A DNA stretch of 19,665 nt. Origin: Emmonsiellopsis sp. PD_33 (taxonomy: Eukaryota > Ascomycota > Eurotiomycetes > Onygenales > Ajellomycetaceae). Both the position numbers and the translations under genes were made by a program. The DNA lies in contig JANTQF010000505.1 in NCBI GenBank assembly GCA_032988165.1, forward strand, positions 1 through 19,665, in the 5' to 3' direction. Below the pieces are notes generated by a model that searched no databases, had not been told where the DNA came from, and saw nothing but the letters and a program-made list of their open reading frames with translations. Positions 18,796-19,665 of the stretch are shown here, piece after piece; positions within the stretch are counted from its first letter, which is position 1; each line of letters begins with the position of its first letter.

Positions 18796-19529
18796 CCAGA
18801 GCCAGGTTTGAGAGGCCGTGTTTGACACTTTACGCTCAATTAGCACTGGCCGAGATCTTATCTGACTCTGGTGATATGCTTTAGAATGCACGAACGGAGC
18901 CGATACCTAGTACTAGTAGCACATAATAATGGGCGTTGGATTAAGACAGTGATCAACCGCTAGGGTATCTCGAATGACTTTGCTTCGATGCATCCACACC
19001 ACGGTCGAGAAACCGAATATCGCCAGAGAAGGCCGGTGAAGTCTTCGTAAATCCTCCTCCTGAGACGTCGTTGAGCTGGAGACGAATGTGCCCTGCAAGT
19101 TAGGGCTGAACCCACCACGCTTATCCCGATTAGTTAAGGCCGAGCCGCCGGGTCACGGGGTGCTGGAGCCCTAACGACTTTAATCCTGCCTGCTAGCATC
19201 GAAGGGCTCGGGCCGCGGATAGTAAACTCTATGGATCTTTATATTGTAAGTTATTGGGCATGGCAGGAGATAGATTAATCTGCAGTAACAGTCAAATAAA
19301 ATCCAGTTTCCCTACCTTTCCGATGGCCCTTTTATTATTAAAATCTATCTATTCCCCACATCGTTCCGTCGCATAAGGCGCAGACGGTTGAGGACCGAAT
19401 TCTATCTCCCTTGATGTTAGCTTCTGCTTGTAGGTTTCCTAAACCCCTGAAATTACCCGACCATGCGGGTTTTCGGGTTAAGTTGACAAGCCGCATGGCG
19501 CTCGCTTTGCTCGCTCCCGGCTTGCGCCG
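18796..19529. other. 3' flank of the monooxygenase with inverted repeats near the right end
   Basis: No gene is visible in about 730 bp. Near the end two inverted repeats overlap: CCATGCGG (19461-19468) with CCGCATGG (19491-19498), and CAAGCCG (19488-19494) with CGGCTTG (19518-19524). The GC-rich stretch around 19498-19528 looks like a dispersed repeat edge. The assembly may stop here because of a repeat. Confidence 0.45.
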
Positions 19530-19665
19530 CCCCCCCCCCCCCCCCCCCCCCTCCCCCCCCTCCCCCCCCTCCACCCCCCCCCCCCCCTCCCCCCTCCCCC
19601 CCCCCCCCACCCCCCCCCACCCCCCCCCCCCCCCCACCTCCCCCCACCACACCCCCCCCCCCCAA
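19530..19665. repeat. C-rich low-complexity right end of the window
   Basis: It starts with 22 uninterrupted C (19530-19551) and continues as C with scattered T and A to the end. It mirrors the 22-G run at the left end. A right-hand fungal telomere would read TTAGGG on this strand, so this is not one. Confidence 0.85.

Noticed and set aside
19338..19665. Gly-rich open frames on the minus strand at the right end
   Set aside because: They are a translation of the C-tract and have no support as genes.

Overview
This window looks like nuclear DNA of a filamentous ascomycete, most likely an Aspergillus-like member of the Eurotiomycetes. The evidence is the gene order and protein sequence of the tyrosine/phenylalanine catabolic cluster, together with short introns (45-102 nt) that have GT-AG borders and CTAAC-type branch sites. 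No RNA gene, CRISPR array or intact transposon was found. All exon models were built by eye from reading frames, splice signals and family motifs.

Layout. (1) Positions 1-4,643 hold the lower tyrosine-degradation pathway: hmgA (minus, four exons), fahA (plus, one exon, divergent from hmgA) and maiA (minus, one exon, convergent with fahA). The three enzymes turn homogentisate into maleylacetoacetate, fumarylacetoacetate, and finally fumarate plus acetoacetate. The hmgA-fahA promoter carries a cluster of CreA-type sites and a CGG-N8-CCG palindrome suited to a Zn2Cys6 activator such as HmgR. The regulator gene itself is not visible beside maiA. (2) Positions 4,644-6,908 are gene-poor, with a few protein-like fragments. 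(3) Positions 6,909-7,252 hold a small two-exon gene that is intact except for an in-frame TGA at codon 8. (4) Positions 7,565-8,897 hold a five-exon protein kinase on the minus strand, divergent from a two-exon multi-pass membrane protein at 9,138-10,374. (5) Positions 10,375-12,459 have no convincing gene. (6) Positions 12,460-15,286 hold a tandem array of three small secreted six-cysteine proteins. In all three the coding part of exon 1 is only the ATG. (7) Positions 15,287-17,166 are intergenic. (8) Positions 17,167-18,795 hold a six-exon FAD-dependent monooxygenase; a readable Rossmann motif requires a 5-nt micro-exon. (9) Both window ends run outward into poly-C (poly-G on the plus strand at the left end), which suggests contig ends.

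The most novel part is the tandem secreted-protein family with start-codon-only first exons and a shared promoter layout. Next are the 5-nt micro-exon and a possible second, mitochondrial-type start of fahA.
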